Below are positions 19,043-29,076 of a DNA stretch of 64,000 nt, piece after piece. A program made the translations under genes and the position numbers. The stretch is from a virus. The stretch covers positions 1 through 64,000 of the IMG/VR virus record IMGVR_UViG_3300031673_000015. One strand, written 5' to 3'. The stretch's first letter is position 1, and the number at the start of each line of letters is the position of its first letter. The notes beneath the pieces were generated by a model that worked only from the letters and a program-made list of their open reading frames with translations, did no database searches and had not been told where the DNA came from.

Positions 19043-21091
19043 ATGGCGAAAACTATTACATGGGAAACAACTAACTTCAGAATTAGAGCTGATGGCGGTG
19101 ATGTAGATGATCCTATTACCTTTCAGGATATTGTTGATTATTTCAAGGCAAATCCAATTGACTCAAATATAGCATTTCCACAAAAATATGGAGCCAGTCC
19201 TTACGAATTATGTGAAGGCAACGCTTCTGATTGGAACGGAGTAAATGGAATGAATGATCCGATAGATGACGCTGTGGACTTTCGGGTAAACAGCCAAAGT
19301 ATTAAGGCTGAGGTTGCATCATTGCCTTCATCAAACCCATTTACTTTAATTGCTTGGTATAACGAAGATTATGTAAGAATTGATATTAACGCTTTAGCTT
19401 TGGGATTTTCTGTTGGTGATGAAATTTTGGTCGGAGATACTACGAATTTTAATGGTATTTATCAGGTTACTGGATTCCTTTATTCTACTTATATGTATGC
19501 TCGTCATTTCAAAAATATAACTTCTGATTTACCGCCAGAAAGTTCAGGTAATGTTTACACTCCGTTAGCGGTAGAATTTAATAGGAATAACCAATACACT
19601 GATTGGAAATACCCTGCATATAATGTTTTCTGGGCCTGTATGTGTGATGCCTTCAATTTTTCGATAAAATCTGACGGGGTGGGATCACCTATACTGAAAG
19701 CCATTACAATACGAAACGGATATAATTATACTCCTACCAATTCTCAATTAATTTACGGATGCAGTACGTCAATTATAGACCTTCCATTGACATCTTCATG
19801 GCAAGACATTGAATACGTTTTCCGTGATGATTTCATACCATTAGGATGGGGTATAAACTCAGGAGTAAGGGCGTATTATGCCAGAGTCGCACGAATTTAT
19901 TTCTTTTTTGATGGACTTTCAGTAGGAGAGAATGTATGGCTTGACGGGGTAAGGATGGTTTTGCGCGATCCCAATCCAAAAGAATTATCATATAATGAGT
20001 ATGAATTTTTTACACCTTTATACATAGGTGCAGGAGGCGTGACGCATTTCAGGGATCATGGATTTCTGGTAAAATTTACAATGCTTGAGCAAACAATGAT
20101 AACCAATGCTGCAGGGACTTCGATTACAGCTAACGGGTCTATTGGGGACATACAGCTTGGAGATTGGAACGGAACAGATAAAGAAGGTGGAACATTCTAT
20201 TTTAATCAGTTTTCCTCAGAGGATAATGGTGCATTTATAATGCAAAACGTACGATGTCAAGGGATACAATTTCAAAGCAAGAAAGACGTTTATGCCTTTG
20301 CAAATTTTAGCACAGCTTCTGGATCTCAATTTAGAAATTGTAATTTTGTAAACCAGATAAATTTTTATGGGGCATTTAATGTATCCTTTGAGAATTGTGC
20401 CTTTATGGGTGGCAGATATTTTATGGCATTTCCGGGAGCGGAAATAGTAATTAATGGAATGACAGTTTATGGAATTGGAAGTTATCCGTTTTTCATTCGT
20501 GGAGTTGCAGTAATGACAGATTTTAAAGGATTGAAGATCATTGATGCGACAGCAAATAAATCGCTTGTCTATGCTGATAGTTATGGTGAAGGACCAAATG
20601 GAGTGAGATTCGTTAATTTTGATATTTCTGAGTGTAATAATCCACAAATGGGAGTAAGCATAAGTGGACCATATAATAAACCTTTGAACAAATTTGCCTT
20701 TTCCTTTAATCTTACTGTAACAAATGGAGATGGAGTTGTAATAGAAAATGCAAATGTTATAATGAAGGACAAGGACGGGAATGAATTGTTCAATGTAAAT
20801 ACTAATTCAAGTGGAGCAATCACAGAGCAGATCGTAACATATTATCAGAATGATCCTGATTCAGTTGTACATGACTCTTTATACTTTGATAACGAGAGTT
20901 TATGGGTTACCTTCTATCCATACACCCTGACTATAACAAAGGCTAATTACCAGACATACACCCGCACCTTCTTTGATAGCTACACAAGGGATTTAGAAGT
21001 CGCAAAGAAAGGCGCTAAATGGGAAATTGCATTACAATTACCTAAAACCGTTATTCACAGTGCAGAACTGTATGGAGCAACAATATATTAA
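19043..21091 (+). CDS. Tail spike/fibre with beta-helix and Ig-like C-terminus, 682 aa
   Basis: Residues about 340-520 show the short repeated strands of a right-handed beta-helix ('FRNCNF...FYGAFNVSFENCAFMGG'), the fold of many phage tailspikes that bind or cut polysaccharides. Residues about 550-680 ('TVTNGDGVVIENANVIMKDKDGNELFNVNTNSSG') look like a carboxypeptidase-regulatory or Ig-like module. No catalytic residues can be named with certainty. It sits in a row of four fibre genes with gaps of 2-34 bp, which suggests one adsorption apparatus. Confidence 0.6.
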   Translation: MAKTITWETTNFRIRADGGDVDDPITFQDIVDYFKANPIDSNIAFPQKYGASPYELCEGNASDWNGVNGMNDPIDDAVDFRVNSQSIKAEVASLPSSNPFTLIAWYNEDYVRIDINALALGFSVGDEILVGDTTNFNGIYQVTGFLYSTYMYARHFKNITSDLPPESSGNVYTPLAVEFNRNNQYTDWKYPAYNVFWACMCDAFNFSIKSDGVGSPILKAITIRNGYNYTPTNSQLIYGCSTSIIDLPLTSSWQDIEYVFRDDFIPLGWGINSGVRAYYARVARIYFFFDGLSVGENVWLDGVRMVLRDPNPKELSYNEYEFFTPLYIGAGGVTHFRDHGFLVKFTMLEQTMITNAAGTSITANGSIGDIQLGDWNGTDKEGGTFYFNQFSSEDNGAFIMQNVRCQGIQFQSKKDVYAFANFSTASGSQFRNCNFVNQINFYGAFNVSFENCAFMGGRYFMAFPGAEIVINGMTVYGIGSYPFFIRGVAVMTDFKGLKIIDATANKSLVYADSYGEGPNGVRFVNFDISECNNPQMGVSISGPYNKPLNKFAFSFNLTVTNGDGVVIENANVIMKDKDGNELFNVNTNSSGAITEQIVTYYQNDPDSVVHDSLYFDNESLWVTFYPYTLTITKANYQTYTRTFFDSYTRDLEVAKKGAKWEIALQLPKTVIHSAELYGATIY

Positions 21092-21094
21092 GTA

Positions 21095-23389
21095 ATGGCA
21101 AACTTTGGAGATATAAATACAGACTTAGTACTAGCCGCATCACAGGCTGTCCGGAGAAATGCGGCGAATGATGCATTTGAAGCATTTGTTCCAGCATCTG
21201 CCACTGAGGTTTTCTGGCTTAGAGATATAGTTGGAGCTCCATTTCTTTATCCAAAAACTGCTGGCGATGACGTAAAAATTGATGCAGAGTTATTTGTAGA
21301 TACAATTAAGGAATATAGTTCTGGAGTAACCATTGAAGGAATTAAATCCATTGATTCTTATTGGATTATTCCAGAAATTACTGCCCCTGCTGGTACACCT
21401 GCCGCTACTGAAGGATATCTTTTCATGGACAGTGCTGATGACCATATCAAATTTAAGAATAGTACAACGACTTATGATCTTACTGATACGGGTGGTGGGG
21501 GTATGGTTTACCCGGGTGCAGGGATAGCTCTTTCAACCGGAGCAGCTTGGGGAACATCTATTGCCGATAATAGTACAAACTGGAATACTGCTTATTCTCA
21601 TAGCCAAATAATTACAGGTAATCCGCATGCTCTTGATTATAATGATGTAGGGGCAGCTGCAGTATCTCATGTACACGGTAATATTACCAATGCTGGGGCT
21701 ATCGGATCAACTACAAATCTTCCTATCATTACAACCACTTCTGGTGTATTAATAGCAAGTTCATTTGGAACAGGTGCTAATACATTTTGTCAAGGTAATG
21801 ATGCCCGGCTATCCGATTCCAGGACTCCTACGGCTCATGCTATGGATTCGGCTACCTATCATACCAGTAGTGATGTAACGACTTTAAATGCCACAACCTC
21901 TAAGCATGGATTCTTACCTAAATTGGGTGGAGGCACAACAAATTATCTTCGCGCTGATGGGACATGGGCAACACCTCCTGGGGGTAGTGCTGTTTCAGTA
22001 GCCAATCAAGGTGATAACCGTGTTGTTACTGCTACAGCAGTTGGAGATGCTTTAAATGCTGAAGCTAATTTTACTTTTGATGGAACAACACTTTCTGTTA
22101 TAGGCGGAAGTTATCAATTAAATATTACTGATGAAACGGTTGATTTTACAAGAGCTTCAGCAAATTATATCAGAGCTTCTACTGCAGGTGGGTATTTTGG
22201 TATTATAACTAATGGTTTAGGAGTAGCAGTCTCTAATGCTCTCATATATTTATCAACTGATGCTGCATATTTACGTCATGGTGGCGCTACCCCCGCTACG
22301 AAATTCGCAACAACTGCTACAGGAGTTAATGTCACAGGAGCTATGGTTAGTAATACAGCTGAGATAGGCGGGGATGTTACAATAAATGCGGGGGGGGCAA
22401 CTTCTTTCTGGTTTATAGATGCTGATCATAATCTCAAAGTACAGGTAGAAAATGTTACAGCGGAGTTTGCAAGAGGTATGGCTGTTATGAATACTACTAC
22501 CACTTATATGCAGATTGGTTTCTATGGTGTAAATTCTACTTTTGGGAGTGGGTTTGCTTATATCGGAAAGGCTTATAATGATCAATGCGCAAAATTTTAC
22601 CCGGATGCTCAGGCTGAGTTACATTATAATAACGCAATAAAGTTTGAAACAACAACTTTAGGTGTACTTGTAACAGGGGAGGTTAAATCATCTTCTGGAT
22701 ATTTTGCATCCAATGGTGCTAATGTTTATCTTGGGGTGACAGGTGGAGGTACGGTTTACTTACGTCCTACGGCTTATGGATCTGCAACTGCTCAATCTAC
22801 CTTTTCAATTACTCAGGCTTTAGTGGGAACTCCTTTGGCTGTTACAGGGGCTTTACAGGTTAATGCTGATAATTCAGCGGGTTATGCAGCCATATTCGAC
22901 CAGGATCATGCTACTGCTCACGGTATAAGAATTAACTTGGATGCAACAGCTGGGATTACATATAACGCAATATATGCAGAGAATTCAGTCGGGCAGATTG
23001 CTGAACTTCGATCAGACGGTGATTGGTGGGCTGCTGACTATATATTAAGTTCAGACAAGAGATTAAAAGATATATATGCTACTGTAGAGGACGGTCTTGA
23101 TGGAGTTATGAAATTAAACCCGGTTACTTTTAGATGGAAAGATAAAAGAAATGATCTTATTCATACTGGGTTTGTTGCTCAAGAAGTACGGGAAGTATAT
23201 CCCGAGCTCGTAAAAAAAGGTTCTGACGGGTTCCTTTCATTATCATACGGAAAGATGTCTGTGCTTGCCATAGCCGGGGTACAGGATCTTAGCAGGAAAG
23301 TGGATACCATTGAAGACAGGCTACAAAAAAGAATTACTGAACTTGAAGACCGAGTACAGGAATTGGAAGATGACAAGTGGTGTATATAA
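21095..23389 (+). CDS. Tail fibre with C-terminal S74 intramolecular chaperone, 764 aa
   Basis: The shaft has fibre-like beta repeats and the phrase 'NPHALDYNDVGAAAVSHVHGN', common in fibre proteins. The C-terminal 110 residues match the Peptidase_S74 (endosialidase-type) chaperone: 'SSDKRLKD' with the Ser-Lys dyad, 'LNPVTFRWKDKR', 'HTGFVAQEVREVYPELV' and a final coiled coil of three helices. Such domains trimerise the fibre and then cut themselves off at the Ser. Cleavage just before SDKRLK is therefore expected. This is the best defined of the fibre genes. Confidence 0.85.
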   Translation: MANFGDINTDLVLAASQAVRRNAANDAFEAFVPASATEVFWLRDIVGAPFLYPKTAGDDVKIDAELFVDTIKEYSSGVTIEGIKSIDSYWIIPEITAPAGTPAATEGYLFMDSADDHIKFKNSTTTYDLTDTGGGGMVYPGAGIALSTGAAWGTSIADNSTNWNTAYSHSQIITGNPHALDYNDVGAAAVSHVHGNITNAGAIGSTTNLPIITTTSGVLIASSFGTGANTFCQGNDARLSDSRTPTAHAMDSATYHTSSDVTTLNATTSKHGFLPKLGGGTTNYLRADGTWATPPGGSAVSVANQGDNRVVTATAVGDALNAEANFTFDGTTLSVIGGSYQLNITDETVDFTRASANYIRASTAGGYFGIITNGLGVAVSNALIYLSTDAAYLRHGGATPATKFATTATGVNVTGAMVSNTAEIGGDVTINAGGATSFWFIDADHNLKVQVENVTAEFARGMAVMNTTTTYMQIGFYGVNSTFGSGFAYIGKAYNDQCAKFYPDAQAELHYNNAIKFETTTLGVLVTGEVKSSSGYFASNGANVYLGVTGGGTVYLRPTAYGSATAQSTFSITQALVGTPLAVTGALQVNADNSAGYAAIFDQDHATAHGIRINLDATAGITYNAIYAENSVGQIAELRSDGDWWAADYILSSDKRLKDIYATVEDGLDGVMKLNPVTFRWKDKRNDLIHTGFVAQEVREVYPELVKKGSDGFLSLSYGKMSVLAIAGVQDLSRKVDTIEDRLQKRITELEDRVQELEDDKWCI

Positions 23390-23423
23390 GATGACATTTA
23401 AAATAAAAAACAAATAATTAAAA

Positions 23424-24797
23424 ATGGCAAGAGTACCCGATTCTACAAGTTTTGCACTTTCTGAAGTAAGAGATGTTATTGATGATGATCCTGCTACAGC
23501 AGTTGTAACAAGTGTAACAGACAATGGTGGTGTTGCCAGATTTAATACATCAAATACAAAAGGTCTCGATCCTGGCGATAACATTTCATTAACTGGATTT
23601 ACTTCCTATAATGGTGTATATGCTGTTACTGCATTAAGTACAGATAGCTGGATTGAAACAATTCAGGGTTATGCAGGCGATGAATCTGGTATTTGGACTG
23701 CTACATTGTTAAAGACCCTTATTGATTGTTTTGATAATGCCATTGCAGCAAGGTTTGATCCAAGATATGAAGGATCAAAGGACCGTCAAAGTAATTTTCA
23801 GAATTATGGATGGCAGTTAATACTTACTTTGATAAATACTCATTACGATGCTACAAGATCCTATAATAACCTAGACGGATGTACTGGTTGGCTTTTTGTT
23901 GCATGTGCATATGGATTAGTTTCTTATTCAGTTAATTCTAGCGGAGTGTTGTCCTATAAAGATACTTGGACAGATGCTGATGATGATTCTTTACTAAATA
24001 TTTGGGTAGCAGACAGTGATAACTTTATTTTCTGCGTTGATGGGTATGATGATACATTGAGATCTTTCACTTACAATGTAACCACAGGGGCTATAACATA
24101 TATAGACGATGATGGACAAATATATGTCAATCCGTTACCAGGGAACATTGCAGGTCAAGGAAATACTATTACCGGGGATGATAATAAATTTGTTTTTTTT
24201 CTTACTAATCCTGGTAGTGGTTACAATGCCATTATAACATCTGAGTACGATGGAAGTGCAAACATAGCTTATAAAACATCTATTACCGGGGCCCTTAATG
24301 AAACGTTTAGTGCTATCTGGTATGATATTTCAAGCGGTTATCTATTCACAGTCGGGTCAGCAGGGTTGTCAATTTTTAGCATTAATCAAACAACAGGAGT
24401 ATTAACAAGAATAGATTCTGAGAATGGTGGCCTGGGTGCAGGATGGAACGATGTATGGACTGATGGTATTTATGCCTATGTCAGTACTACTTCTTATGGA
24501 CTTGCTGTTTTTTCATGGGATGGTGGTGGAAATCTTACTTTTGAAGATTGGACAGATACTGACGATTCGTCAGCAATATATGCCATATCTGGTGACACTG
24601 ATAATAAGTTTATCTATTGTCAGGGTGGAGATGGTAAAGTTCATATTTTTACTTTCCATAACGGTGCAGTATATTGTCACGGGGAGAGTACTGCAGCAGT
24701 TTCAAATATGCTGGACGTACATGTTCCGTATGATGTGGTAAATGTACTAGCAGTAGCAAGAGGTACTACAGGTCTTTCTACATATGGAATTAGTTAA
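23424..24797 (+). CDS. Adhesin-like protein with beta-propeller-type repeats, 457 aa
   Basis: The first 110 residues form a small beta domain. From about residue 115 the protein shows repeating blade-like units ('GLVSYSVNSSGVLSYKDTWTDADDDSLLNIWVADSDNFIFCVDG', again near 270-400), as in lactonase- or WD-type propellers. The last gene of the fibre block, it is followed by a promoter region. Repeated 'GLAVFS/SLFS' and 'W.D' patterns support a propeller of six or seven blades. A receptor-binding or enzymatic role is inferred. No active site can be assigned. Confidence 0.5.
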   Translation: MARVPDSTSFALSEVRDVIDDDPATAVVTSVTDNGGVARFNTSNTKGLDPGDNISLTGFTSYNGVYAVTALSTDSWIETIQGYAGDESGIWTATLLKTLIDCFDNAIAARFDPRYEGSKDRQSNFQNYGWQLILTLINTHYDATRSYNNLDGCTGWLFVACAYGLVSYSVNSSGVLSYKDTWTDADDDSLLNIWVADSDNFIFCVDGYDDTLRSFTYNVTTGAITYIDDDGQIYVNPLPGNIAGQGNTITGDDNKFVFFLTNPGSGYNAIITSEYDGSANIAYKTSITGALNETFSAIWYDISSGYLFTVGSAGLSIFSINQTTGVLTRIDSENGGLGAGWNDVWTDGIYAYVSTTSYGLAVFSWDGGGNLTFEDWTDTDDSSAIYAISGDTDNKFIYCQGGDGKVHIFTFHNGAVYCHGESTAAVSNMLDVHVPYDVVNVLAVARGTTGLSTYGIS

Positions 24798-24810
24798 ATG
24801 ATGTTATATT

Positions 24811-24841
24811 TTTGTTTTTAATCTAAAAAATGTTATCTTTG
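24811..24841 (+). promoter_or_regulatory. Strong promoter for the replication module
   Basis: TTTG (24811-24814), a 19-bp spacer and TATCTTTG (24834-24841) form a very good match to the Bacteroidota consensus. A second possible -7 box, TATTTTTG, overlaps the -33 box (24807-24814). The first gene starts at 24910, leaving a leader of about 60 nt. Confidence 0.7.
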
Positions 24842-24861
24842 TGGGTACACGTACACACAAA
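24838..24861 (+). promoter_or_regulatory. Palindromic operator candidate
   Basis: A 24-bp near-palindrome has arms TTTGTG/CACAAA and GTAC/GTAC, with two mismatched pairs. It begins inside the -7 box and covers the predicted start site, the classic place for a repressor. CACGTACAC from its centre recurs, inverted, at 54423-54431. Confidence 0.5.
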
Positions 24862-24909
24862 GACAGATAGTTGTCGAATAATTGTAATTATAATTAAAAA
24901 AAGAGTATT

Positions 24910-25233
24910 ATGGCAAAGATTAAGTTTGATGTGGAGTTGAAGAATCTTAAGGGTGACCAAATAAAGGGGCCGGATAATGAAATTTGGACATTAGGGGATG
25001 CTTGTAAGAATGCCCTGTTGTCATATGATGAAAAAGCATCTGGAAATGAGAAGTATGAAGCGTTTCAGCTTTCTATGAAAATCGATTCTGCTCCTGCAGA
25101 CGGTGTTGATTTAAAAGCGGAAGAAATTACTAAAATTAAGAATGCAGTCGGAAGAACCGGCTTTCCATTACTTGTAGGTATAGTATGGAATCTATTGGAA
25201 GGAAAAGATCCTTATAAATCCGTTAAAGTATAA
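24910..25233 (+). CDS. Conserved-looking phage protein, 107 aa
   Basis: First gene after the strong promoter at 24.8 kb. It is a soluble, charged, helix-rich protein (LKGDQIKGPDNEIWTLGDA near the N-terminus) without Cys, membrane or catalytic motifs. Small proteins of this shape often open phage early operons, but the family is not recognised. It is followed by a membrane protein after 5 bp. Confidence 0.5.
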   Translation: MAKIKFDVELKNLKGDQIKGPDNEIWTLGDACKNALLSYDEKASGNEKYEAFQLSMKIDSAPADGVDLKAEEITKIKNAVGRTGFPLLVGIVWNLLEGKDPYKSVKV

Positions 25234-25238
25234 TAACC

Positions 25239-25520
25239 ATGGCTGGATGCTTATCTACTGAAGAGTGTAAAAAAATACTAACGAATCAGGAAGCACTGAA
25301 GGGGAGCAACAAAATCCTTCAAGGGGATGTTTCTGCAATAAAGAATGCTTTGTTAGGGGATATGTATCATCCAGTTGGTTTAGTAGAAAGGGTTCGTATC
25401 CACGAAAAGAAGATTTCGAAGATAGAAAGATCTAGTCTTGTTTTTGCGGGTATAAGTACAATACTTGTAACGATTGCTATTTTTTGGCGTAATATAACCG
25501 CCATATTTGTTGGCGGATAA
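25239..25520 (+). CDS. Small membrane protein with coiled coil and C-terminal anchor, 93 aa
   Basis: The N-terminal two thirds are charged and helical ('VRIHEKKISKIERS', a probable coiled coil). Residues about 71-90 ('LVFAGISTILVTIAIFW') form one membrane segment near the C-terminus. This layout is shared with XhlA/holin-accessory-type proteins and other phage tail-anchored proteins. Its place in front of the helicase genes, away from the lysis cassette, leaves the role open. The start ATG has the short A/T-rich leader usual here. Confidence 0.5.
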   Translation: MAGCLSTEECKKILTNQEALKGSNKILQGDVSAIKNALLGDMYHPVGLVERVRIHEKKISKIERSSLVFAGISTILVTIAIFWRNITAIFVGG

Positions 25521-25542
25521 TACTACAAATTTACCGGGATAT

Positions 25543-26868
25543 ATGACAACAGACTTCCAGTTAGGACTGTTGCGATATCTTGTTCAGGAGCCAGATGGTG
25601 TTGAGTACATATTAGACATAGAGGAAGATATTTTTGATCTGGTCCAGTATCAGATTGCTTTACAGATTCTCAAGAAGTACTACCGACTCTATAACATCAC
25701 CCCGGGACGAATCGCAGCACAGCAATTTCTTGAAGAAGAAATAACGGACACTACTGACCTAAGTAAGGATGTAGCCAACTCGTTGAGGGATACTTTTGTA
25801 TCCGTATATGAACCCCTATCAGACAATGATAAGGTAAAACTCCAGGATACTCTTGTTATCCAGATCCAGGAGAAGCACATAGATAATATCTTTACTGATT
25901 ATGCTGATAATAGATTATCTCCAGATCAGCTAATTCTTAGAATAAACAAGGTTGCCTCTTTTGTAAAAACTCCTGGTATTGATCTTTATGCCGATGGGAG
26001 TTTTTTAGCTAGGGATAGATCCCTTCACTACGATGATCAGGTAGAAGGCAATCCTACATTTCTCCATGACCTTAATATGCTCACATCCGCTAGGGGATTT
26101 TACAGTCCTCAGCTAATCGTATTCATGTCGGGTCCTAAGCACTTTAAGACCGGCTTTATGATAATATTAGCCGTAGAGTATGCCCGGGATGGGTATAGCG
26201 TATATTATGCTGATGGAGAGAACGGGGCTAGAAGTATTCGCAATCGGGCAAAACAGACTCTTATGGGGTGCACACTCTCGGAGTTGTTTGATCCGGCTAT
26301 ATCAACCGAGTTGGATGATACCCTGATGCGGTGGAGCAGGAACATGGGAGGAGACATTTTCATAGAGGGTTATCCATCTTATATGAAAACACCTAATGAT
26401 GTCCGGGGTAGACTGCAGTTCTTAAAAGATGAGCATGGCTTTATTCCAGATATTATTTTTTGGGACTCCATAGACCATTTCATACCTAGTAATCCGGTAG
26501 ATCAGAAAAGAGATACCCGGATCCAGATTCAAAAAGTATATCATGAGGTGATCAATCTTAATAAACAGCTCGGCTGTTTTTCTTTTGCTCCTTCCCAGGT
26601 TAACAGAAAAGCCGTTAACAAGAAAACATTTGATATGACTGACCTTTCGGAAGATTTTGGTAAGGCTATGAATGCTCATGCTGTATTTGCCATATGCGGT
26701 ACTCCAGATGAAATAGATATGAATATCCGGAGAATCATACCAGTGGTGCAGCGGGAGGGAGTAGCCTACAAGGGTAGAAATATGTGTTTGGTGCAGGTTG
26801 ATGAGGAGAGACAAATAGTAGAAGAGCTGGACAAGGAAGCTTATTTAGAGGGGGTGGAAGATGATTGA
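25543..26868 (+). CDS. DnaB-like replicative helicase, 441 aa
   Basis: The N-terminal third is helical. The second half is a RecA-type ATPase: 'VFMSGPKHFKTGFM' is a Walker A variant (GPKHFKT), 'YSVYYADGENG' follows with the usual catalytic Glu position, 'FIPDIIFWDSIDHF' is the Walker B region, and 'LGCFSFAPSQVNRKA' is the DnaB H3-like motif. The start is taken at ATG 25543; a TTG at 25507 in frame would add 12 residues and overlap the upstream gene. The primase gene overlaps its end by 8 bp, the usual helicase-primase pairing. It unwinds DNA at the fork. Confidence 0.8.
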   Translation: MTTDFQLGLLRYLVQEPDGVEYILDIEEDIFDLVQYQIALQILKKYYRLYNITPGRIAAQQFLEEEITDTTDLSKDVANSLRDTFVSVYEPLSDNDKVKLQDTLVIQIQEKHIDNIFTDYADNRLSPDQLILRINKVASFVKTPGIDLYADGSFLARDRSLHYDDQVEGNPTFLHDLNMLTSARGFYSPQLIVFMSGPKHFKTGFMIILAVEYARDGYSVYYADGENGARSIRNRAKQTLMGCTLSELFDPAISTELDDTLMRWSRNMGGDIFIEGYPSYMKTPNDVRGRLQFLKDEHGFIPDIIFWDSIDHFIPSNPVDQKRDTRIQIQKVYHEVINLNKQLGCFSFAPSQVNRKAVNKKTFDMTDLSEDFGKAMNAHAVFAICGTPDEIDMNIRRIIPVVQREGVAYKGRNMCLVQVDEERQIVEELDKEAYLEGVEDD

Positions 26869-27820
26869 TAAGGAGCGTCTATATACATATTTTGCTAAGA
26901 ACCATGGTCCTTTGTACAAAACCAGTAATGGATGGTATGAAGGAGTATGTCCCTTTTGCGGTCGGCCGAAACTGGCTCTTAATTTCATTTACAAGCAAGC
27001 AAAGTGTTGGCGGGAGTGTTTTAACGGATTTGCGGTGGATCTGATCATGAAATATCATGGGATTAGGTACGTTGAGGCTCTTGATATGATAGAAGAGTAT
27101 GATCCTACATACATTAAACTTGCCGGAACTTCTACCTATCAGCGATCAGATGTAATACTACCTGAAGGTTATACTCCCATTCTTTTCGGGGAGGGGATCA
27201 TGGGGGACCGGGCTCGTCATACTTTGGAGAGTCGTGGAATGGATCTTAATTACCTGGATCGTATAGGTGTAGGCTATTGTAACAAGGAACATAAGGAATC
27301 AAAGAAAAACTATTTTGGGTATATCATTATACCTTTTAAACACGATGGTATTTTGGTTTACTTTATCGCCCGGGATTTTACGGGGAACCATTTACGGTAC
27401 AAGAATCCGTCTAAAGAAGAGTATGGTATAGGTAAGGGAGAGATTCTTTTCAATGAAGAGGCTCTGTACCTAAATGAGAAGATATATGTTATGGAGGGAT
27501 GGTCAGATGCGGCTACGGTAGGCCCGGCTGGTGTGTCTATCCAAGGTTCTGATATGGGTATATATCAACGAACCAAGATAATACAAAGTCCGGTTCAGGA
27601 AGTTGTTGTAATTCCTGATGTTGGTTTTTATTCCAATGGTCTTCGTATAGCTAGTAAGCTAATCAGCCATAAGTCTGTAAAAGTGATAGATTTGGTTGAG
27701 TTAAAAGATCTGGGTAAAGATGTGAATCAAATAGGTAAAGTTAATGTTCTGTCGTTAGAGGACCATGTTCCTTGGTTGACCAGGAAAACAGTATATACAG
27801 AGTTACGCCATGCTTCGTGA
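26861..27820 (+). CDS. DNA primase (zinc finger plus Toprim), 319 aa
   Basis: Residues 27-53 carry a CHC2-like zinc finger ('CPFCGRPKLALNF...CWREC'). Residues about 205-260 hold a Toprim core ('IYVMEGWSDAATVGPAGVSIQGSDMG', then 'VVVIPDVGFYSNG'), with the Glu of EGWSDA and acidic residues that bind Mg2+. It makes RNA primers for the fork and overlaps the DnaB-like gene. The length is short compared with bacterial DnaG (about 600 aa) because the C-terminal helicase-binding domain is lacking, which is common in phages. Confidence 0.85.
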   Translation: MIDKERLYTYFAKNHGPLYKTSNGWYEGVCPFCGRPKLALNFIYKQAKCWRECFNGFAVDLIMKYHGIRYVEALDMIEEYDPTYIKLAGTSTYQRSDVILPEGYTPILFGEGIMGDRARHTLESRGMDLNYLDRIGVGYCNKEHKESKKNYFGYIIIPFKHDGILVYFIARDFTGNHLRYKNPSKEEYGIGKGEILFNEEALYLNEKIYVMEGWSDAATVGPAGVSIQGSDMGIYQRTKIIQSPVQEVVVIPDVGFYSNGLRIASKLISHKSVKVIDLVELKDLGKDVNQIGKVNVLSLEDHVPWLTRKTVYTELRHAS

Positions 27821-28703
27821 TCCATCCATACATATGTGTCGATCCGATCTTATCAGGATTTTGGAAAAGGAAAGGGTAATTCAGAGGATCCTAGACAGGG
27901 AGTTTTTATTTGCTCAGGATATTGTTAGTGTGCTTTTGACACATTATAAGGATAATATCAAAGATAGGATAATTTTGACAGCACTGGCTAAAACCAGGAA
28001 GAAGCTAGAACGAACTGTCCTGGCCGAAGAAAATATTGTAGAGGATTTTAATAAGGTATATAACGCCGCTATGCTGGCGAACAACATAAAAACACTGCCA
28101 ATCAAGAAAAGCGATCCTCATTACTTGACACTGAAAGAGATAGCTAAACAGGCCTATGATTTTTGTCAACTCTTCGATTTACCTTTAGAGGCAGGTTTCA
28201 ACCTATACGTTGACATTGGGATTAAATTGCTGGACCGGAAATTTTCTATTTACAGGTTGAAATCATACAGCATTAAAATTGTAGAGCACTACGATAATAA
28301 GATACTAATAGAAAATGATAGCACACCAGACCGTACTATTGCTATGGCAAAGGCCTGGCAAAGCGCCATGTCTCAGTTTTTCGGGCAGGATATAAAGGTT
28401 GAAGGCATTAAAGAATATATATACTTCGTCCATGCCAAGAATGATGCAGACCATATGCAAGCAGATTATCAGGATTGGATTAACGCCCAGTTTGAAAAGT
28501 GGGCTTTTTTGAATAATGCTCCGGCTTTCAGTCAGCTACATGGAGAGAACGCCGGCTTGAATTATTCCTTATATATGGGAAAAGAATCAAAGGAATTTGC
28601 TTCAGAGGAAGAAAAAACTTATTTTAAAAATGTGAAGGGTGAAAAAAAGATCCAGACCAAGGCCGATAAGCAAAAAAAGACAGGTCGTAAACCGACAGTA
28701 TAA
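27810..28703 (+). CDS. Replication-module protein of unknown function, 297 aa
   Basis: It overlaps the primase stop by 11 bp, so it is translated from the same message. The protein is helical and basic. The C-terminus is very Lys-rich ('KGEKKIQTKADKQKKTGRKP'), which may bind nucleic acid. No enzymatic motif is visible. The position between primase and nuclease suggests a helicase loader or replication accessory role, but this is inference only. Confidence 0.55.
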   Translation: MLRDPSIHMCRSDLIRILEKERVIQRILDREFLFAQDIVSVLLTHYKDNIKDRIILTALAKTRKKLERTVLAEENIVEDFNKVYNAAMLANNIKTLPIKKSDPHYLTLKEIAKQAYDFCQLFDLPLEAGFNLYVDIGIKLLDRKFSIYRLKSYSIKIVEHYDNKILIENDSTPDRTIAMAKAWQSAMSQFFGQDIKVEGIKEYIYFVHAKNDADHMQADYQDWINAQFEKWAFLNNAPAFSQLHGENAGLNYSLYMGKESKEFASEEEKTYFKNVKGEKKIQTKADKQKKTGRKPTV

Positions 28704-29076
28704 AAAAGTATGTGATGACATTGACCGCAACCAACTATACACCTATGATAGAATATTCTGTACATCATGTAATTGTACTCTGGCCGTGTATGGAGAAACT
28801 TTTAGAAATTGGGGCCATTCTCATAATCTTCCGAAAGGCCGATTCCCCATTCTTATTGCGGAGAAAGCTAATATTTCTCCCCGTTGCCAGGACGAAAACA
28901 ATAGGGAAGGATGTCACGAAGCTCTTGACCGGTGTGACTTTTCCCGTATTTCAGGCTTTAGAGACCTGGGATCCATCATGGCCTATAGAAGAGAGAATGC
29001 GCCTGAAGAATACAATAAATTTGTTACTGGATTAAAAGCGGAGGGGTGTCATGACTACGAATATGAAGAAATCTAA
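28639..29076 (+). CDS. NinG/HNH-like zinc nuclease, 145 aa
   Basis: GTG 28639 starts inside the previous gene (65 bp overlap). The N-terminus is strongly basic. 'CTSCNCTLAVYGE' gives a zinc pair, 'NWGHSHNLPKG' looks like the first His motif, and 'SPRCQDENNREGCHEALD' carries two more Cys followed by His, as in HNH/NinG-type recombination nucleases. NinG (Rap) of lambdoid phages cuts Holliday junctions or D-loops. A NinB-like gene lies at 35275, which supports a recombination role. HNH subtype uncertain. Confidence 0.6.
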   Translation: MKKRSRPRPISKKRQVVNRQYKKVCDDIDRNQLYTYDRIFCTSCNCTLAVYGETFRNWGHSHNLPKGRFPILIAEKANISPRCQDENNREGCHEALDRCDFSRISGFRDLGSIMAYRRENAPEEYNKFVTGLKAEGCHDYEYEEI